A model generated the notes under the pieces. That model had not been told where the DNA came from, did no database searches, and saw only the letters and a list, made by a program, of their open reading frames with translations. Shown here one piece after another: positions 11,005 through 23,629 of a DNA stretch of 64,000 nt. The position numbers and the translations under genes were made by a program. Source of the stretch: Rhodococcus sp. NBC_00297. Lineage in GTDB: Bacteria; Actinomycetota; Actinomycetes; Mycobacteriales; Mycobacteriaceae. The stretch spans positions 248,001-312,000 of the forward strand of contig NZ_CP108041.1 in the NCBI RefSeq assembly GCF_036173065.1, in the 5' to 3' direction. Each line of letters starts with the position of its first letter. The first letter of the stretch is position 1.

Positions 11005-11988
11005 TCATGCCTCGTCGAGCAGGTCGGCCGTGACGGCCGACTCCGTGTCCGGGATGCCCGAGTCCTTCGCCTTGCGGTCGGCCATGGACAGCAGTCGGCG
11101 GATCCGGCCCGCCACCGCGTCCTTCGTCATGGGCGGATCGGCGAGCTGCCCGAGCTCCTCGAGCGACGCCTGGCGGTGCTGCACGCGCAGGTGACCCGCC
11201 GCGGCGAGATGGTCCGGGACGTCCTCGCCGAGAATCGCCAGCGCCCTCTCGACCCGCGCCGCGGCCGCGACGGCCGCCCGCGCGGAGCGGCGCAGGTTGG
11301 CGTCGTCGAAGTTCGCGAGACGATTCGCCGTGGCCCGCACCTCGCGGCGCATCCGGCGCTCCTCCCACGTCAGTCGAGTGTCCTGGGCGCCCATCCTCGT
11401 GAGGAGGACACCGATGGCCTCGCCGTCGCGTACGACCACGCGATCGGCGCCGCGCACCTCTCGCGCCTTGGCCGCCACACCGAGCCGGCGGGCGGCGCCG
11501 ACCAGCGCGAGTGCTGCCTCGGGTCCGGGGCAGCTGACCTCGAGCGCCGACGATCGACCGGGTTCGGTGAGCGAGCCGTGCGCGAGGAACGCACCGCGCC
11601 ACGCCGCCTCAGAATCGGCGACGGTGCCGCCCACCACCTGGGCGGGAAGTCCGCGCACCGGCCGACCACGCATGTCGAGGAGCCCGGTCTGGCGCGCCAG
11701 GGCCTCGCCGTCCTTGGCCACCCGGACGATGTAGCGGGTCGACTTGCGCAGCCCGCCCGCGCCGATGGAGTGCAAGTCCGCGTTGTAGCCGAACAGATCG
11801 AACACCTCGCGCTTGAGCCGCCGGGCGATGGACAGCTGGTCCACCTCCGCCTCGACGACGACGCGACCGGCCACGATGTGCAGCCCCCCGGCGAAGCGCA
11901 GCAACGCGGCGACCTCCGCCTTGCGGCAGCTGACCGCCGTGATGGTGAGGCGGCTCAGTTCGTCCTTGACATCGGCTGTCATGGCCAC
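11005..11988 (-). CDS. whiA: DNA-binding protein WhiA
   Basis: 327 residues. WhiA is a sporulation and cell-division regulator in Streptomyces and is conserved in Gram-positive bacteria. It has an N-terminal LAGLIDADG-type endonuclease-like fold without nuclease function and a C-terminal helix-turn-helix, here around [25 protein letters not shown]. The start [14 protein letters not shown] matches mycobacterial WhiA and overlaps the yvcK stop by 10 bases. It is the last gene of uvrC-rapZ-yvcK-whiA, a grouping kept across actinobacteria and firmicutes. Confidence 0.96.
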   Translation of the reverse strand: MAMTADVKDELSRLTITAVSCRKAEVAALLRFAGGLHIVAGRVVVEAEVDQLSIARRLKREVFDLFGYNADLHSIGAGGLRKSTRYIVRVAKDGEALARQTGLLDMRGRPVRGLPAQVVGGTVADSEAAWRGAFLAHGSLTEPGRSSALEVSCPGPEAALALVGAARRLGVAAKAREVRGADRVVVRDGEAIGVLLTRMGAQDTRLTWEERRMRREVRATANRLANFDDANLRRSARAAVAAAARVERALAILGEDVPDHLAAAGHLRVQHRQASLEELGQLADPPMTKDAVAGRIRRLLSMADRKAKDSGIPDTESAVTADLLDEA

Positions 11989-13010
11989 GACGTCGATCCC
12001 TTCCTGCTGTCGGTGCTGCTGTCGAGGTCGGCCCGGTCGGCGCCCTCGAGAACAGCGGCGAACACGGCCGCGAGCTTGCTCGGGTCGTGTGCGTGTGGTG
12101 TCGCCCCCGCGACGTCGGCGTGGATCACGTCGGCGCCGAACACCGCGGCGGCCCGCGCGAGGTGATCACGCTCGGACCCCGGCGGCACCGACGTCGAGTC
12201 GACCACCACGTGATGCACACGAAAACCCGGCGCGTGTTGGGACAGTACGTGGAGATGACGCTCCGCCGAGAATCCCGTGGTCTCCCCCGGCTCCGGCCCG
12301 AGATTGAGCACCAGCACCTTGCGGGCCTCGGTGGCGCGCAGCGCCGAGGCGAGCTCGGGCACGAGGACGTGCGGCAACACGCTGGAGAACCAGGACCCGG
12401 GTCCGAGGACGACCAGATCGGCGGCGCCCACAGCGGTGACGGCCTGCTCGGTGGCCGGCGGATCCGACGGGCGCAGTCGGACGCGCCGCACCTTGCCGGG
12501 GGTGGTGGCGACGGCGACCTGCCCACGGATGACGCGGCTCACGCGCGGGTCGGACTCGAGTCCCGACACGTCCGCCTCGATGTCCAGGGCGATGGGCGAC
12601 ATCGGCAGCACCCGCCCGTCGACACCGAGCAGCCGCGCGGCCTCGTCGAGTGCGGCGACCGGGTCGCCGAGCACCTCGGACAGTCCGGCGAGCAGAAGAT
12701 TGCCCACGGAGTGTCCGGCGAGCGCACCGCTGCCGCCGAAGCGGTGCTGCAGGATGTCGGCCCAGAGTCTGCCCTGCGGCGTCTCCGCGGCCAGCGCCGC
12801 GAGCGCCATGCGCAGATCGCCGGGCGGGATCATGCCGAGCTCCGCGCGTAATCGGCCGGACGACCCGCCGTCGTCGGCCACGGTGACCACCGCCGTCACC
12901 CGCGTCGAGAGCGACCGTACGGCGGACAGGGTCGCGTAGAGGCCGTGTCCGCCGCCGAGCGCGACGATGTGCGGAGCGTCGTCGTCGCCGCGTCCGCCGT
13001 CCGCGCTCAC
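11979..13010 (-). CDS. yvcK: YvcK/CofD-like UDP-sugar-binding gluconeogenesis factor
   Basis: 343 residues. Members bind UDP-GlcNAc and support cell-wall synthesis and growth on gluconeogenic carbon sources. The glycine-rich N-terminus [15 protein letters not shown] and the [13 protein letters not shown] loop are hallmarks. I chose GTG at 13010, which overlaps the rapZ stop as GTGA and starts seven to ten residues before the conserved fold. The longer frame upstream lies inside rapZ. It overlaps whiA at its 3' end. The start choice fits the tight coupling of the whole operon. Confidence 0.93.
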   Translation of the reverse strand: MSADGGRGDDDAPHIVALGGGHGLYATLSAVRSLSTRVTAVVTVADDGGSSGRLRAELGMIPPGDLRMALAALAAETPQGRLWADILQHRFGGSGALAGHSVGNLLLAGLSEVLGDPVAALDEAARLLGVDGRVLPMSPIALDIEADVSGLESDPRVSRVIRGQVAVATTPGKVRRVRLRPSDPPATEQAVTAVGAADLVVLGPGSWFSSVLPHVLVPELASALRATEARKVLVLNLGPEPGETTGFSAERHLHVLSQHAPGFRVHHVVVDSTSVPPGSERDHLARAAAVFGADVIHADVAGATPHAHDPSKLAAVFAAVLEGADRADLDSSTDSRKGSTSWP

Positions 13011-13924
13011 TCTCGACCCAGGTCGCGGTGCACGACGCGGACACTGGTGTCGGCATCGGCACGCAGCCGTTCGGCGAGCGCCTCGGTCATGGCGACGCTG
13101 CGATGCTTGCCGCCGGTGCAACCGACGGCGACGGTCATGTACCGCTTGCCCTCGCGCCGGTAGCCGGCGAGCGTCATCGTCAGCAGGCGGTGATACAGCT
13201 CGAGGTACTCCTCCGCGTCCGGCTGCCCCAGCACGTAGTCCCGCACGCCGGCGTCCTTGCCCGTGAGCGGGCGCAGCTCGGGGATCCAGTGCGGGTTCGG
13301 GAGGAAACGCATGTCACACAGCACGTCCGCGTCGAGCGGTACCCCGTACTTGAAGCCGAAGGACTCGACGGTGACGGCCACGGTGCCCACCACGTCGTCG
13401 CCGAACGCCGCGGCGACACGATCGCGCAGACCGTGCACGGAGAGCGAGCTCGTGTCGATGACGATGTCCGCGGCCTCCTTGACGGTGGCCAACCGGGCCC
13501 GCTCGTCCGAGATGCCTTCCGTGAGTGTGCCGTCCACACCGTAGTTCTGCAGCGGGTGGCTGCGGCGCACCGATTCGAATCGCCGGATCAGCACGTCGTC
13601 GGACGCGTCCAGGAACAGCACGCGCGGGCGCACCCCGTCCGCTGCCAGGTCGGCGAGCAGGGTGCCGACGTCGCCGTTGAACAATCGGCTGCGCACGTCG
13701 ACCACCAGGGCGAGCCGCTCGATGCCGGGGTCCGAGGTGCGACCGATCTCGATCATGCGAGTGATCAGCTCGGGCGGCATGTTGTCGGCGACGTACCAGC
13801 CCAGGTCCTCGAGGACCTTGGCCGCCGTGCCGAGCCCGGCACCGGACAGCCCTGTGACCAGAGCGACGTCGATGTCGGAGTGCGGTCGAACGGGGTCACC
13901 CACCTGCTCTCGCTGCACGTTCAC
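13007..13924 (-). CDS. rapZ: RapZ/YvcJ family nucleotide-binding protein
   Basis: 305 residues. E. coli RapZ is an RNA adapter that senses glucosamine-6-phosphate; actinobacterial members bind nucleotides and RNA. The N-terminal P-loop region reads [14 protein letters not shown] (about residues 23-36). The usual lysine or arginine before G[ST] is replaced by leucine (CTC). The C-terminal RNase-adapter part shows [16 protein letters not shown] and [12 protein letters not shown], all well kept. ATG at 13924 overlaps the uvrC stop as ATGA. Function beyond nucleotide or RNA binding is not known in this group. Confidence 0.94.
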   Translation of the reverse strand: MNVQREQVGDPVRPHSDIDVALVTGLSGAGLGTAAKVLEDLGWYVADNMPPELITRMIEIGRTSDPGIERLALVVDVRSRLFNGDVGTLLADLAADGVRPRVLFLDASDDVLIRRFESVRRSHPLQNYGVDGTLTEGISDERARLATVKEAADIVIDTSSLSVHGLRDRVAAAFGDDVVGTVAVTVESFGFKYGVPLDADVLCDMRFLPNPHWIPELRPLTGKDAGVRDYVLGQPDAEEYLELYHRLLTMTLAGYRREGKRYMTVAVGCTGGKHRSVAMTEALAERLRADADTSVRVVHRDLGRE

Positions 13925-16134
13925 TCGTCCCGGTGTCCTGTTCCTCGATGCGCGGCCACCGACAGCGGCTCACCGGACGGTGCCGGCAGCTCGTCACGGT
14001 CGCTGCCGTCGGTGCGTTCATCATGTCGTACCGGGGCGCTGTCCGCTTCGTTGTCGGGGACCGCGGTCGGTTCCGACGCGGCCGCGGCAGCCGACGCGTC
14101 CTGGTCCTGTGGAACTCCCAGTGCCTCGAGGACGGCGCGTGCCGTCGTCTCGCCGATACCCGGCACCTTCACGATCTCGGACACCTCGGCCTGCTTGAGC
14201 TTGGCCACCGAGCCGAAGTGCGTCACCAACGCCGTGCGACGCGCCTCACCGAGCCCGCGCACCGAGTCCAGCGCGGACGCCGTCATGCGCTTGGACCGCT
14301 TGCTGCGGTGGAACGTGATGGCGAAGCGGTGCGCCTCGTCGCGAACCCGCTGGAGGAGGTACAGCGACTCGCTGGTGCGCGGCAGGATCACGGGGTCGCT
14401 CTCCCCCGGCACCCACACCTCCTCGAGCCGTTTCGCGAGACCCACCACCGCGACGTCGGTGACACCCAGCTCGTCGAGCACCTCGGCCGCCGCGGCCACC
14501 TGCGGTGCGCCGCCGTCGACGACGAAGAGGTTCGGCGGATAGGCGAAGCGACGGGGCCGACCCGTCTGCGGGTCGAGGGAGGCCTCGGGAGCCAGATCGC
14601 CGCCGGAGTCCTTGCCGTGACGCAGGAACCGTCGCCGTGTGACCTCGGCGATGCTCGCGACGTCGTCCGAGTGACCGTCTCCCGCAGCCTCCTTGATGGA
14701 GTAGTGGCGGTAGTCGCTCTTGCGCGGCAACCCGTCCTCGAACACCACCAGCGACGCGACCACGTCGGTGCCCTGGACGTGCGAGATGTCGATGCACTCG
14801 ATGCGCAACGGTGCACTGTCGAGGTCGAGCGCTTCCTGGATGCCCTGCAACGCTGCGGAGCGCGACGTGAAGTCGCCCGCACGCTTCATCTTGTGCTGCT
14901 GGAGCGCTTCGACGGCGTTGCGATACACCGTCTTGGCGAGCTCCTTCTTGTCGCCGCGACGAGGCACCCGTAGCTGCACCGCGGACCCGCGCAGCGAACT
15001 GAGCCACGCCTGCACCTCGTCGGCGTTCGGCGGCAGCACCGGAACGAGCACCTCGCGGGGTACGGCGTTGGCAGCGGCGTCCTCGGTGGACGACGAGAGC
15101 GAGGCCTGCTCGCCGTAGAACTGGGTGAGGAACTGCTCGACGAGAGCCGGCAGATCGGACGCCGCCTCCGCGTCCACCGGAGCGTCCTGCGCCTCGGCAC
15201 GGTCGTCGGCCCCGGCGGACGTCGCCTCGGCCGCGACCGCGGCGTCGATCACCTCGCCCGCCTTCTCCACGACCCACCCGCGCTGGCCGCGCACGCGACC
15301 GCCGCGGACGTGGAACACCTGGACCGCCGCTTCGAGGTCGTCGCTCGCGAAGGCGACGAGGTCCGCGTCGGTGCCGTCGCCGAGCACCACGGCCTGCTTC
15401 TCGAGTGCGCGCCGCAGTGCCCCCACATCGTCACGCAGCCGGGCCGCCGTCTCGAAGTCCAGGTCCTCCGACGCCTTCTGCATCCGGTTCTCGAGCTCGC
15501 GGACGAGTTTGTCGGTCTTGCCGGACAGGAAGTCGCAGAAGTTCTCGACGGTCGCACGGTGTTCGGCCGCCGACACGCGTCCGACGCACGGCGCCGAGCA
15601 CTTGTCGATGTACCCGAGCAGACAGGGCCGACCGATCTGGTTGTGCCGCTTGAACACTCCAGCGGAGCACGTCCGCGCCGGGAACACCCGCAACAGCAGG
15701 TCCAACGTCTCGCGAATCGCCCACGCGTGCGCGTACGGGCCGAAGTAACGCACACCCTTGCGCCGGGGCCCGCGGTAGACGAACAACCGCGGGTACTCCT
15801 CGTTGAGCGTGACCGCGAGCATCGGGTAGCTCTTGTCGTCCCGGTACCGGACGTTGAATCGGGGATCGAACTCCTTGATCCAGTTGTACTCGAGTTGGAG
15901 CGCCTCCACCTCGGTGGTGACGACGGTCCATTCGACGCTGGCAGCCGTGGTGACCATCTGACGCGTGCGAGGATGCAGGCCGGCGATGTCGGCGAAGTAG
16001 GAATTGAGACGGCTGCGCAGGCTCTTCGCCTTGCCGACGTAGATGACGCGGCCGTGCGGATCACGAAATTTGTAGACCCCTGGCTCGACCGGAATGGTTC
16101 CGGTGGCCGGGCGGTACGTAGCGGGGTCGGACAC
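13921..16134 (-). CDS. uvrC: Excinuclease ABC subunit C
   Basis: 737 residues. UvrC makes both cuts in nucleotide excision repair with UvrAB. Domains in order: GIY-YIG nuclease at the N-terminus ([20 protein letters not shown]), cysteine-rich part, UVR motif (about residue 215), the RNase H-like endonuclease ([14 protein letters not shown]), and a helix-hairpin-helix pair (VRGLGEARR and [10 protein letters not shown]). A disordered acidic/alanine tail of about 60 residues follows. I chose GTG at 16134 (VSDPATYRP), as in relatives; the longer frame would run into ggt's upstream region. It is divergent from ggt by 83 bases. Confidence 0.96.
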   Translation of the reverse strand: MSDPATYRPATGTIPVEPGVYKFRDPHGRVIYVGKAKSLRSRLNSYFADIAGLHPRTRQMVTTAASVEWTVVTTEVEALQLEYNWIKEFDPRFNVRYRDDKSYPMLAVTLNEEYPRLFVYRGPRRKGVRYFGPYAHAWAIRETLDLLLRVFPARTCSAGVFKRHNQIGRPCLLGYIDKCSAPCVGRVSAAEHRATVENFCDFLSGKTDKLVRELENRMQKASEDLDFETAARLRDDVGALRRALEKQAVVLGDGTDADLVAFASDDLEAAVQVFHVRGGRVRGQRGWVVEKAGEVIDAAVAAEATSAGADDRAEAQDAPVDAEAASDLPALVEQFLTQFYGEQASLSSSTEDAAANAVPREVLVPVLPPNADEVQAWLSSLRGSAVQLRVPRRGDKKELAKTVYRNAVEALQQHKMKRAGDFTSRSAALQGIQEALDLDSAPLRIECIDISHVQGTDVVASLVVFEDGLPRKSDYRHYSIKEAAGDGHSDDVASIAEVTRRRFLRHGKDSGGDLAPEASLDPQTGRPRRFAYPPNLFVVDGGAPQVAAAAEVLDELGVTDVAVVGLAKRLEEVWVPGESDPVILPRTSESLYLLQRVRDEAHRFAITFHRSKRSKRMTASALDSVRGLGEARRTALVTHFGSVAKLKQAEVSEIVKVPGIGETTARAVLEALGVPQDQDASAAAAASEPTAVPDNEADSAPVRHDERTDGSDRDELPAPSGEPLSVAAHRGTGHRDE

Positions 16135-16217
16135 AGCTCCACGGTAGTCGTCGTGACCGACAGTCGAAATCCGCCGTTCGGGCTGCGAACCACGCGAGGA
16201 CGCGGTGTCATGGATCG

Positions 16218-18176
16218 GTGACTTCCCGCCGATCACTGACTCGTCCTCTCGCCCTCGCGGCCGTCGTCGCCCTCACCGCCGTGTCCTGCTCCTCGGGCAG
16301 CGGTGACGACGCTTCCGGCTCGACCCCCTCGTGCGTCGCGGGCGGAGGCGGCACCCCCGTCACCGCGGACGCGGGCACGGGACCGGACGGAGCGCCGGAG
16401 GTCGCCACCGGCTACCGCACCGGAATGACCGCGGTGCGCACCGCCACGTACGCAGTGTCGACCGCCAACCCGGTGTCGACGGAGGCGGCGTGCGAGGTGC
16501 TGCGCGACGGCGGGACCGCGGCCGACGCGCTGGTCGCGGCGCAGACGGTGCTCGGACTGGTCGAGCCGCAGAGCTCCGGTATCGGCGGCGGCGCCTTCCT
16601 CCTCTACTACGACGCCGAGTCGAGGACTCTGCGTGCCTACGACGGCCGTGAGACGGCTCCCGCCTCTGCCACCGCGAATTATCTGCGCTTCGTGGACGAC
16701 ACGGCTGCCCCCGGTGCGCCCGCCGATCTGTCCGTGCCGAAGCCCGATGCCCGATCGAGCGGCCGCGCGATCGGCGTTCCCGGCGTCGTGCGCATGCTGG
16801 ACGACGTCCACCGCGATCACGGGAGCAAGGAGTGGCGGTCACTGTTCGATCCGGCCATCGCGCTGTCCGACGACGGCTTCGAGATCAGTCCTCGGATGGC
16901 GTCGTCCATCGCGGACTCGGCGCCGGAACTGGCACTCGATCCGGCCTCTCGCGACTACTTCCTCGAGCCGGACGGCAGCCCGAAGGCAGCGGGGACGACG
17001 CTGACGAACCCCGCGATGGCCAAGACGCTCGGCGCGATCGCCACCGAGGGTGCCGACGCGTTCTACACCGGTGCGCTGGCGCAGTCCATCGTCGACGCGA
17101 CGGCGGACACGACGGGCGGGCGCACCCCCGGCCGGCTGACACTCGACGACCTCGCCGGATACGAGGCGAAGGAGCGGGACGCGGTGTGCGTGCCGTACCG
17201 CGACACGGACGTGTGCGGCATGCCGGGCCCGTCGTCGGGCGGTATCGCGGTCGCGTCCACGATGGGCATCCTGTCCCACTTCGACATGGGGCAGTACGCA
17301 CCCGCCTCCCCCGATGCCGACGGTGGAGTCCCCGACGCGGAGGGCGTCCATCTCATCGCCGAGGCGGAGCGCCTCGCGTACGCCGACCGCGACAAGTACG
17401 TCGCCGATCCCGACTACATCCCCCTGCCCGGTGGCAGCCCCGCCGAGTTGCTCGATCCGGACTACCTCGAGCAGCGCGCCCGCATGATCGATCCCGCCCG
17501 CAGCATAGGCACGGCTCAACCGGGCGACTTCGGTCCGATACCCCTGAGCAGCTACGCCGGACCGGAGGCAGGGACCAGTCACCTCAGCATCGTGGACAGC
17601 GCGGGGAACGTCGCGTCGATGACCACCACGGTGGAGTCGGCGTTCGGCTCCTTCCACATGACGGAGGGCTTCCTCCTCAACAACCAGCTGACCGACTTCT
17701 CGGCCGCACCCGAGGGGCCCGACGGGGTACCCGTGGCCAACCGCGTGGAGCCCGGCAAGCGTCCCCGCAGTTCCATGGCGCCGACGATCGTGTTCGACCG
17801 CGGGGACGACGGTGCGCGGGGTGACGTGCGGCTGGTGACCGGATCTCCCGGCGGCTCGGTGATCATCCAATTCGTCGTGAAGAACCTCGTCGGCATGCTC
17901 GACTGGGGTCTCGATCCGCAGCAGGCCGTGTCCGCCGTCAACGTGGGTGCGGCCAACTCGCCGACGACGAACGTGGGCGGCGAGCATCCGAACATCGACG
18001 CGCAGAACGACGGTGCCGCGGATCCGCTGGTGTCGGCTCTGCGGGCGATGGGCCACCAGGTGTCGGTGGCCGATCAGTCCAGCGGCTCGAGCGCCCTGGT
18101 CCGAACGGCCGACGGCTGGATCGGCGGTGCCGATCCCCGACGCGAGGGTGTCGTCATGGGAGACGGGATCGAGTGA
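16218..18176 (+). CDS. ggt: Gamma-glutamyltransferase, predicted lipoprotein
   Basis: 652 residues, a full GGT precursor. It cleaves the gamma-glutamyl bond of glutathione-like peptides and self-cleaves into two chains. The new N-terminal nucleophile is predicted at T453 in [10 protein letters not shown], followed by [11 protein letters not shown]. The start is GTG at 16218. A signal peptide ends in LTAVSC, with C24 as the likely lipidated cysteine (a slightly relaxed lipobox), so the enzyme is probably anchored outside the membrane. It stands alone between uvrC (divergent) and a PH-like protein gene (convergent, 6 bases away). Confidence 0.93.
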   Translation: MTSRRSLTRPLALAAVVALTAVSCSSGSGDDASGSTPSCVAGGGGTPVTADAGTGPDGAPEVATGYRTGMTAVRTATYAVSTANPVSTEAACEVLRDGGTAADALVAAQTVLGLVEPQSSGIGGGAFLLYYDAESRTLRAYDGRETAPASATANYLRFVDDTAAPGAPADLSVPKPDARSSGRAIGVPGVVRMLDDVHRDHGSKEWRSLFDPAIALSDDGFEISPRMASSIADSAPELALDPASRDYFLEPDGSPKAAGTTLTNPAMAKTLGAIATEGADAFYTGALAQSIVDATADTTGGRTPGRLTLDDLAGYEAKERDAVCVPYRDTDVCGMPGPSSGGIAVASTMGILSHFDMGQYAPASPDADGGVPDAEGVHLIAEAERLAYADRDKYVADPDYIPLPGGSPAELLDPDYLEQRARMIDPARSIGTAQPGDFGPIPLSSYAGPEAGTSHLSIVDSAGNVASMTTTVESAFGSFHMTEGFLLNNQLTDFSAAPEGPDGVPVANRVEPGKRPRSSMAPTIVFDRGDDGARGDVRLVTGSPGGSVIIQFVVKNLVGMLDWGLDPQQAVSAVNVGAANSPTTNVGGEHPNIDAQNDGAADPLVSALRAMGHQVSVADQSSGSSALVRTADGWIGGADPRREGVVMGDGIE

Positions 18177-18182
18177 CCTCGG

Positions 18183-18190
<8 letters not shown>
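18170..18190. terminator. Possible two-way terminator between ggt and PH protein gene
   Basis: CGAG-TGAC (18170-18177) pairs with GTCA-G-CTCG (18182-18190) around the loop CTCG, with one bulged base. The stem contains the ggt stop and reaches into the last codons of the facing gene. The two genes converge with only 6 bases between stops, so a shared terminator is plausible, but the stem is short. Confidence 0.35.
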
Positions 18191-20394
<2,204 letters not shown>

Positions 20395-20480
20395 GCCGTG
20401 CGCTCCCCACGTCTGCTGCCCGCAGTGTCGGGCAGATCCTGTGTTCTCAAGACTACGACCCCCGCTGCGGGGGCCGATGT
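20395..20480 (-). other. ribE-ribBA spacer with two hairpins
   Basis: The 86-base spacer holds a 6-bp GC stem (20459-20464 with 20468-20473, 3-base loop) close to the ribE stop, and a 7-bp stem (20416-20422 with 20429-20435, 6-base loop) closer to ribBA. Position fits partial termination or mRNA processing between the two genes. I looked for the conserved FMN riboswitch core and do not see it here. Confidence 0.4.
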
Positions 20481-21083
20481 TCAGTCGACCTTCTGCAACC
20501 GCTCGACGTACTTGGCGATCACGTCGACCTCGAGGTTGACCTGCGTTCCCGCCTCCGCCTCGCCCAGTGTGGTGAGCGACAGGGTGGTAGGAATCAGGGA
20601 GATCTCGAAGTACTGATCGTCCTTCTCGCCGCCCAGTGCGGACACCGTCAGCGACACCCCGTCGACCGTGATGGACCCCTTGTGCACGACGTATCGCGCG
20701 ATGTCACGGGGCAGCGAGATGCGTACCACGGTCCAGTTGTCCGACGGGGTGCGCGAGAGCACCACCCCGGTCCCGTCGACGTGGCCCTGGACGAGATGCC
20801 CACCGAGCCGCGACGCGAGCGAGGCGGCACGCTCGAGGTTGACCGGTGACCCCACGGCCAGGGACTGCAGTGACGAACGGTTCAGTGTCTCCTGCATCAC
20901 GTCGGCCGTGAACGCGCCGTCCGCGACCTCGACGACGGTGAGGCACACACCGTTCACGGCGATCGAATCCCCGTGCGACGCATCGGAGGTGACCAGCGGG
21001 CCACGCACGGTGAAGCGGGCCGCGTCCGCCAGATCCTCCTTGGCGGTGACACTGCCCAGTTCCTCGACGATTCCGGTGAACAT
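20481..21083 (-). CDS. ribE: Riboflavin synthase, alpha chain type
   Basis: 200 residues. It dismutates two lumazine molecules to riboflavin plus the ribitylaminouracil. Two similar lumazine-binding repeats of about 95 residues are visible; each has a VxGVCLTV or VDGVSLTV core. The N-terminus [10 protein letters not shown] is the family signature. I chose ATG at 21083 because GAGAGG (21093-21098) sits 9 bases upstream; an ATG three codons earlier lies too close to it. A 14-bp perfect palindrome lies just before that ribosome-binding site. The gene follows ribD by 47 bases. The same enzyme is called ribC in some genomes. Confidence 0.96.
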   Translation of the reverse strand: MFTGIVEELGSVTAKEDLADAARFTVRGPLVTSDASHGDSIAVNGVCLTVVEVADGAFTADVMQETLNRSSLQSLAVGSPVNLERAASLASRLGGHLVQGHVDGTGVVLSRTPSDNWTVVRISLPRDIARYVVHKGSITVDGVSLTVSALGGEKDDQYFEISLIPTTLSLTTLGEAEAGTQVNLEVDVIAKYVERLQKVD

Positions 21084-21099
21084 GCTCGTCATCCTCTCG

Positions 21100-21113
21100 G
21101 CACCAGCTGGTGC
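21100..21113. promoter_or_regulatory. Perfect 14-bp palindrome before ribE
   Basis: GCACCAGCTGGTGC is a perfect palindrome in the 47-base gap between ribD and ribE, directly upstream of the ribE ribosome-binding site. A palindrome without a spacer is more like a protein-binding operator than a terminator. No regulator is known from the sequence, so the role is open. Confidence 0.35.
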
Positions 21114-21130
21114 AGTGATCTCTGTTCGGC

Positions 21131-22162
21131 TCAGTGGTCGGACGACCGTAGCGGAGCGAGTCGGACGAGCAGATCGTCGCCCAGCGTCTCCACCGACTCT
21201 CGTCGAAACCTCATCGCATCGGCAATTGTTCCGACACCCGTCCCCCGCACGGCGGTCGGACCCTCGCCCAGCACGACAGGCGCGAGATACGCCGTGACAC
21301 GGTCGACCAGGCCCGCCGACAGAAACGCTCCGGTGAGCGTCGATCCGCCCTCCAGCACCACGTCGGTCAGATCCGTGAGGGCCTCCATCACCGCGAACGG
21401 GTCGCGGGTGCGCACGACGCGGGTGGGGGCGGAGTCGTCGAGGATCCGAGACCCGGCAGGGATGTCGCGCAGCCCGACGACCACGCGCACCGGCTGGTGC
21501 GCAGCGAGCGACCCGCCGGGCAGTCGCGCCGTCAGCACCGGATCGTCGGCGAGCACGGTCCCGGTACCGACCACCACCGCATCGATCCGCGCGCGCTCGG
21601 CGTGGACGTGTGCGCGAGCCGTCTCCCCCGTGATCCAGCGGCTGGTGCCGTCCGGCGCCGCGGTGCGGCCGTCGAGCGTGGCGGCGTACTTCCACGTGAG
21701 CATCGGGCGCCCGGTGCGCTGCCGATGCAGCCAGGCACGCATCGGCCCGGCCTCGGCTAGATCGGCGAGAACGCCGGACCGTACCTCGACGCCGGCACCG
21801 CGCAGAGTCTCCGCGCCGCCTGCCGCCAGCGGGTTCGGATCGCCGAGCGCGTGCACGACGCGGACGACACCCGCGCGCAGCAGCGCCTGCGAGCACGGAC
21901 CCGTGCGTCCCGTGTGGTCGCACGGCTCCAGCGTCACCACGGCGGTGCCGCCGCGCGCTCGCTCGCCCGCCTCCGCGAGCGCGGCGATCTCCGCGTGGGG
22001 GCCGCCCGGTGCCGCGGTGGCGCCGACTCCGACCACCAGCCCGTCCCGGTCCAGGACGACGGCGCCGACGGGAGGATTGGGAGTGCTGACACCGCGCGCC
22101 GCGACCGATGCCTCGATCGCCCGCCGCATCGCGGCATCGATCGGGTCGAGGCTCCCGGTCAC
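21131..22162 (-). CDS. ribD: Bifunctional diaminohydroxyphosphoribosylaminopyrimidine deaminase/reductase
   Basis: 343 residues. The N-terminal deaminase domain (about 1-145) has the zinc site HAE (in [10 protein letters not shown]) and [11 protein letters not shown]. The C-terminal reductase domain has [11 protein letters not shown] and [12 protein letters not shown]. It carries out the second and third steps from the GTP cyclohydrolase product. The start is GTG at 22162, overlapping the rpe stop as GTGA. In M. tuberculosis an lprG-p55 pair lies between ribD and riboflavin synthase; here that space is only 47 bases. Confidence 0.96.
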   Translation of the reverse strand: MTGSLDPIDAAMRRAIEASVAARGVSTPNPPVGAVVLDRDGLVVGVGATAAPGGPHAEIAALAEAGERARGGTAVVTLEPCDHTGRTGPCSQALLRAGVVRVVHALGDPNPLAAGGAETLRGAGVEVRSGVLADLAEAGPMRAWLHRQRTGRPMLTWKYAATLDGRTAAPDGTSRWITGETARAHVHAERARIDAVVVGTGTVLADDPVLTARLPGGSLAAHQPVRVVVGLRDIPAGSRILDDSAPTRVVRTRDPFAVMEALTDLTDVVLEGGSTLTGAFLSAGLVDRVTAYLAPVVLGEGPTAVRGTGVGTIADAMRFRRESVETLGDDLLVRLAPLRSSDH

Positions 22163-22851
22163 CGGCCGGACAGGTGGGGCGACGCGCTCGCGGCGGACTC
22201 ACGCAGCGAACGCACGGCACCCGCGGGGTCACTGGTCGAGTACACCGCCGAGCCCGCGACGAAGCAGTCGATGCCCGCGGCAGCGGCCTGCTCCACGGTG
22301 TCGGCGTTGATGCCGCCGTCGATCTCGATCACCAGCGTCAGTTCACCCGAATCGACCAGCCGGCGGACGGCGCGAGCCTTGTCCAGTACCTCCGGCATGA
22401 AGCTCTGGCCGCCGAATCCCGGTTCGACGCTCATGATCAACAGCGTGTCGAAGTCCTTCAGGACCTCCAGGTACGGCTCGATCGGGGTACCGGGCTTGAC
22501 CGACAGCCCGGCCTTCGCGCCCGCCGCCCGGATGTCGCGAGCGACGGCGCGCGGATCGTCGGTGGCCTCGGCGTGGAACGTCACGTTGTACGCGCCGGCC
22601 TCGGCGTAGGGCGGCGCCCAGCGGGCGGGGTCCTCGATCATGAGGTGGCAGTCGAGCGGGATGTCGGTCGCCTTCAGCAGGCTCTCCACCACGGGCAGAC
22701 CCAGGGTGAGATTCGGGACGAAGTGCGCGTCCATCACGTCGACGTGCAGCCAGTCGCTGCCCGCGACGGCCGCGGCCTCGTCGGCGAGCCGCGCGAAATC
22801 GGCGGACAGGATGGACGGTGCGATCATCGGGTGCTGCGGAGTCGGGGCCAC
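22159..22851 (-). CDS. rpe: Ribulose-phosphate 3-epimerase
   Basis: 230 residues, a TIM barrel. It interconverts ribulose-5-phosphate and xylulose-5-phosphate. Metal and catalytic motifs are seen in [20 protein letters not shown] and [11 protein letters not shown], and the phosphate site in [10 protein letters not shown]. The start is GTG at 22851; an ATG eight codons later (MIAPSIL) is also possible, since neither has a strong ribosome-binding site. It lies between an SGNH lipoprotein gene (6 bases upstream) and ribD (4-base overlap), linking pentose phosphate supply to riboflavin synthesis. Confidence 0.96.
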   Translation of the reverse strand: MAPTPQHPMIAPSILSADFARLADEAAAVAGSDWLHVDVMDAHFVPNLTLGLPVVESLLKATDIPLDCHLMIEDPARWAPPYAEAGAYNVTFHAEATDDPRAVARDIRAAGAKAGLSVKPGTPIEPYLEVLKDFDTLLIMSVEPGFGGQSFMPEVLDKARAVRRLVDSGELTLVIEIDGGINADTVEQAAAAGIDCFVAGSAVYSTSDPAGAVRSLRESAASASPHLSGR

Positions 22852-22857
22852 GGGCGA

Positions 22858-23583
22858 TCAGCCTAGTAGGTCCGGATCCACCTGCATCAGAGCGTCGTCG
22901 ATGTGGCCGGCGAGGAGGTACTGACCCTCGTCGGTCGGGTGATCACCGTCGTCCTGGATGATCAGCGGGTCGGCCAGCCACTCCTGCGGCAGCGCGTCGA
23001 CGTAGTCCAGCCCGGCCGACACCGCGGCGGCGGAGACCGCGGCGTCCACGTCCCACATGTCCTCGCTCACCGGCTCCCCGCTCCAGATCGGTCCGATGAC
23101 GACGATGTGGGCCTCGGGTGAGCGCTCGCGCAGCGACGCGTACAGGTCGGTGGCGTCGGCGAGCGCGTCCGCCGGATCCGCGTCGACGTCGTTCTCGCTG
23201 CCGACCACGAGGATGACCGTCGGGTTCTCCTCGGTGGCATAGGCGACCTGGTCCGCGAAGGTGCCGAGATAGTCGTCGCCCGCCTCGTAGCCGGCGCCGC
23301 CCAGGCTCGCGTTGGTCACCTCGAATCCGTGTTCCTCCGCCAGGACGTCCGGCCAGACCACGTCGTTCATGGAGCCGGCGGAGAACGAGTCGCCGATCAC
23401 CGACACGCGGACCGCGCTCCACTCCGACTCTGCCGCGACCACCCGCTCCGCGTCGGCGGTCCTCGCCGAGGCCGTCCCTGCCGTCACCGACGGGGACAGC
23501 GAGCAGCCACCCAGCACCGCGACCGAGGCGAGGGCGGCCACCGCTGCCCCGGCCGTGCGGTGTCGAAGGAGTCGCGGAGTCAC
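22858..23583 (-). CDS. SGNH/GDSL-family lipoprotein hydrolase
   Basis: 241 residues. The signal peptide ends in a clean lipobox VLGGC (C27), so the enzyme should be membrane-anchored outside the cell. SGNH blocks are present: IGDSFSAGS with the nucleophile S66, GSENDV as the block III asparagine region, and DGDHPTDEG near the C-terminus with the Asp-His pair. The substrate is unknown; members cleave esters, including acyl or acetyl groups on sugars and lipids. I chose GTG at 23583 because it starts right before the signal peptide; a longer frame would overlap rsmB. It is set between rsmB and rpe, which are adjacent in mycobacteria. Confidence 0.85.
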   Translation of the reverse strand: MTPRLLRHRTAGAAVAALASVAVLGGCSLSPSVTAGTASARTADAERVVAAESEWSAVRVSVIGDSFSAGSMNDVVWPDVLAEEHGFEVTNASLGGAGYEAGDDYLGTFADQVAYATEENPTVILVVGSENDVDADPADALADATDLYASLRERSPEAHIVVIGPIWSGEPVSEDMWDVDAAVSAAAVSAGLDYVDALPQEWLADPLIIQDDGDHPTDEGQYLLAGHIDDALMQVDPDLLG

Positions 23584-23629
23584 GTTCCTGTTGTACCCGC
23601 GAGTCGTTGCCGACCGGTAACGAGCGCGG

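Noticed and set aside
20395..22162. FMN riboswitch in the riboflavin cluster
   Set aside because: I searched the ribD-ribE and ribE-ribBA gaps by eye for the conserved core and found only simple hairpins and a palindrome.
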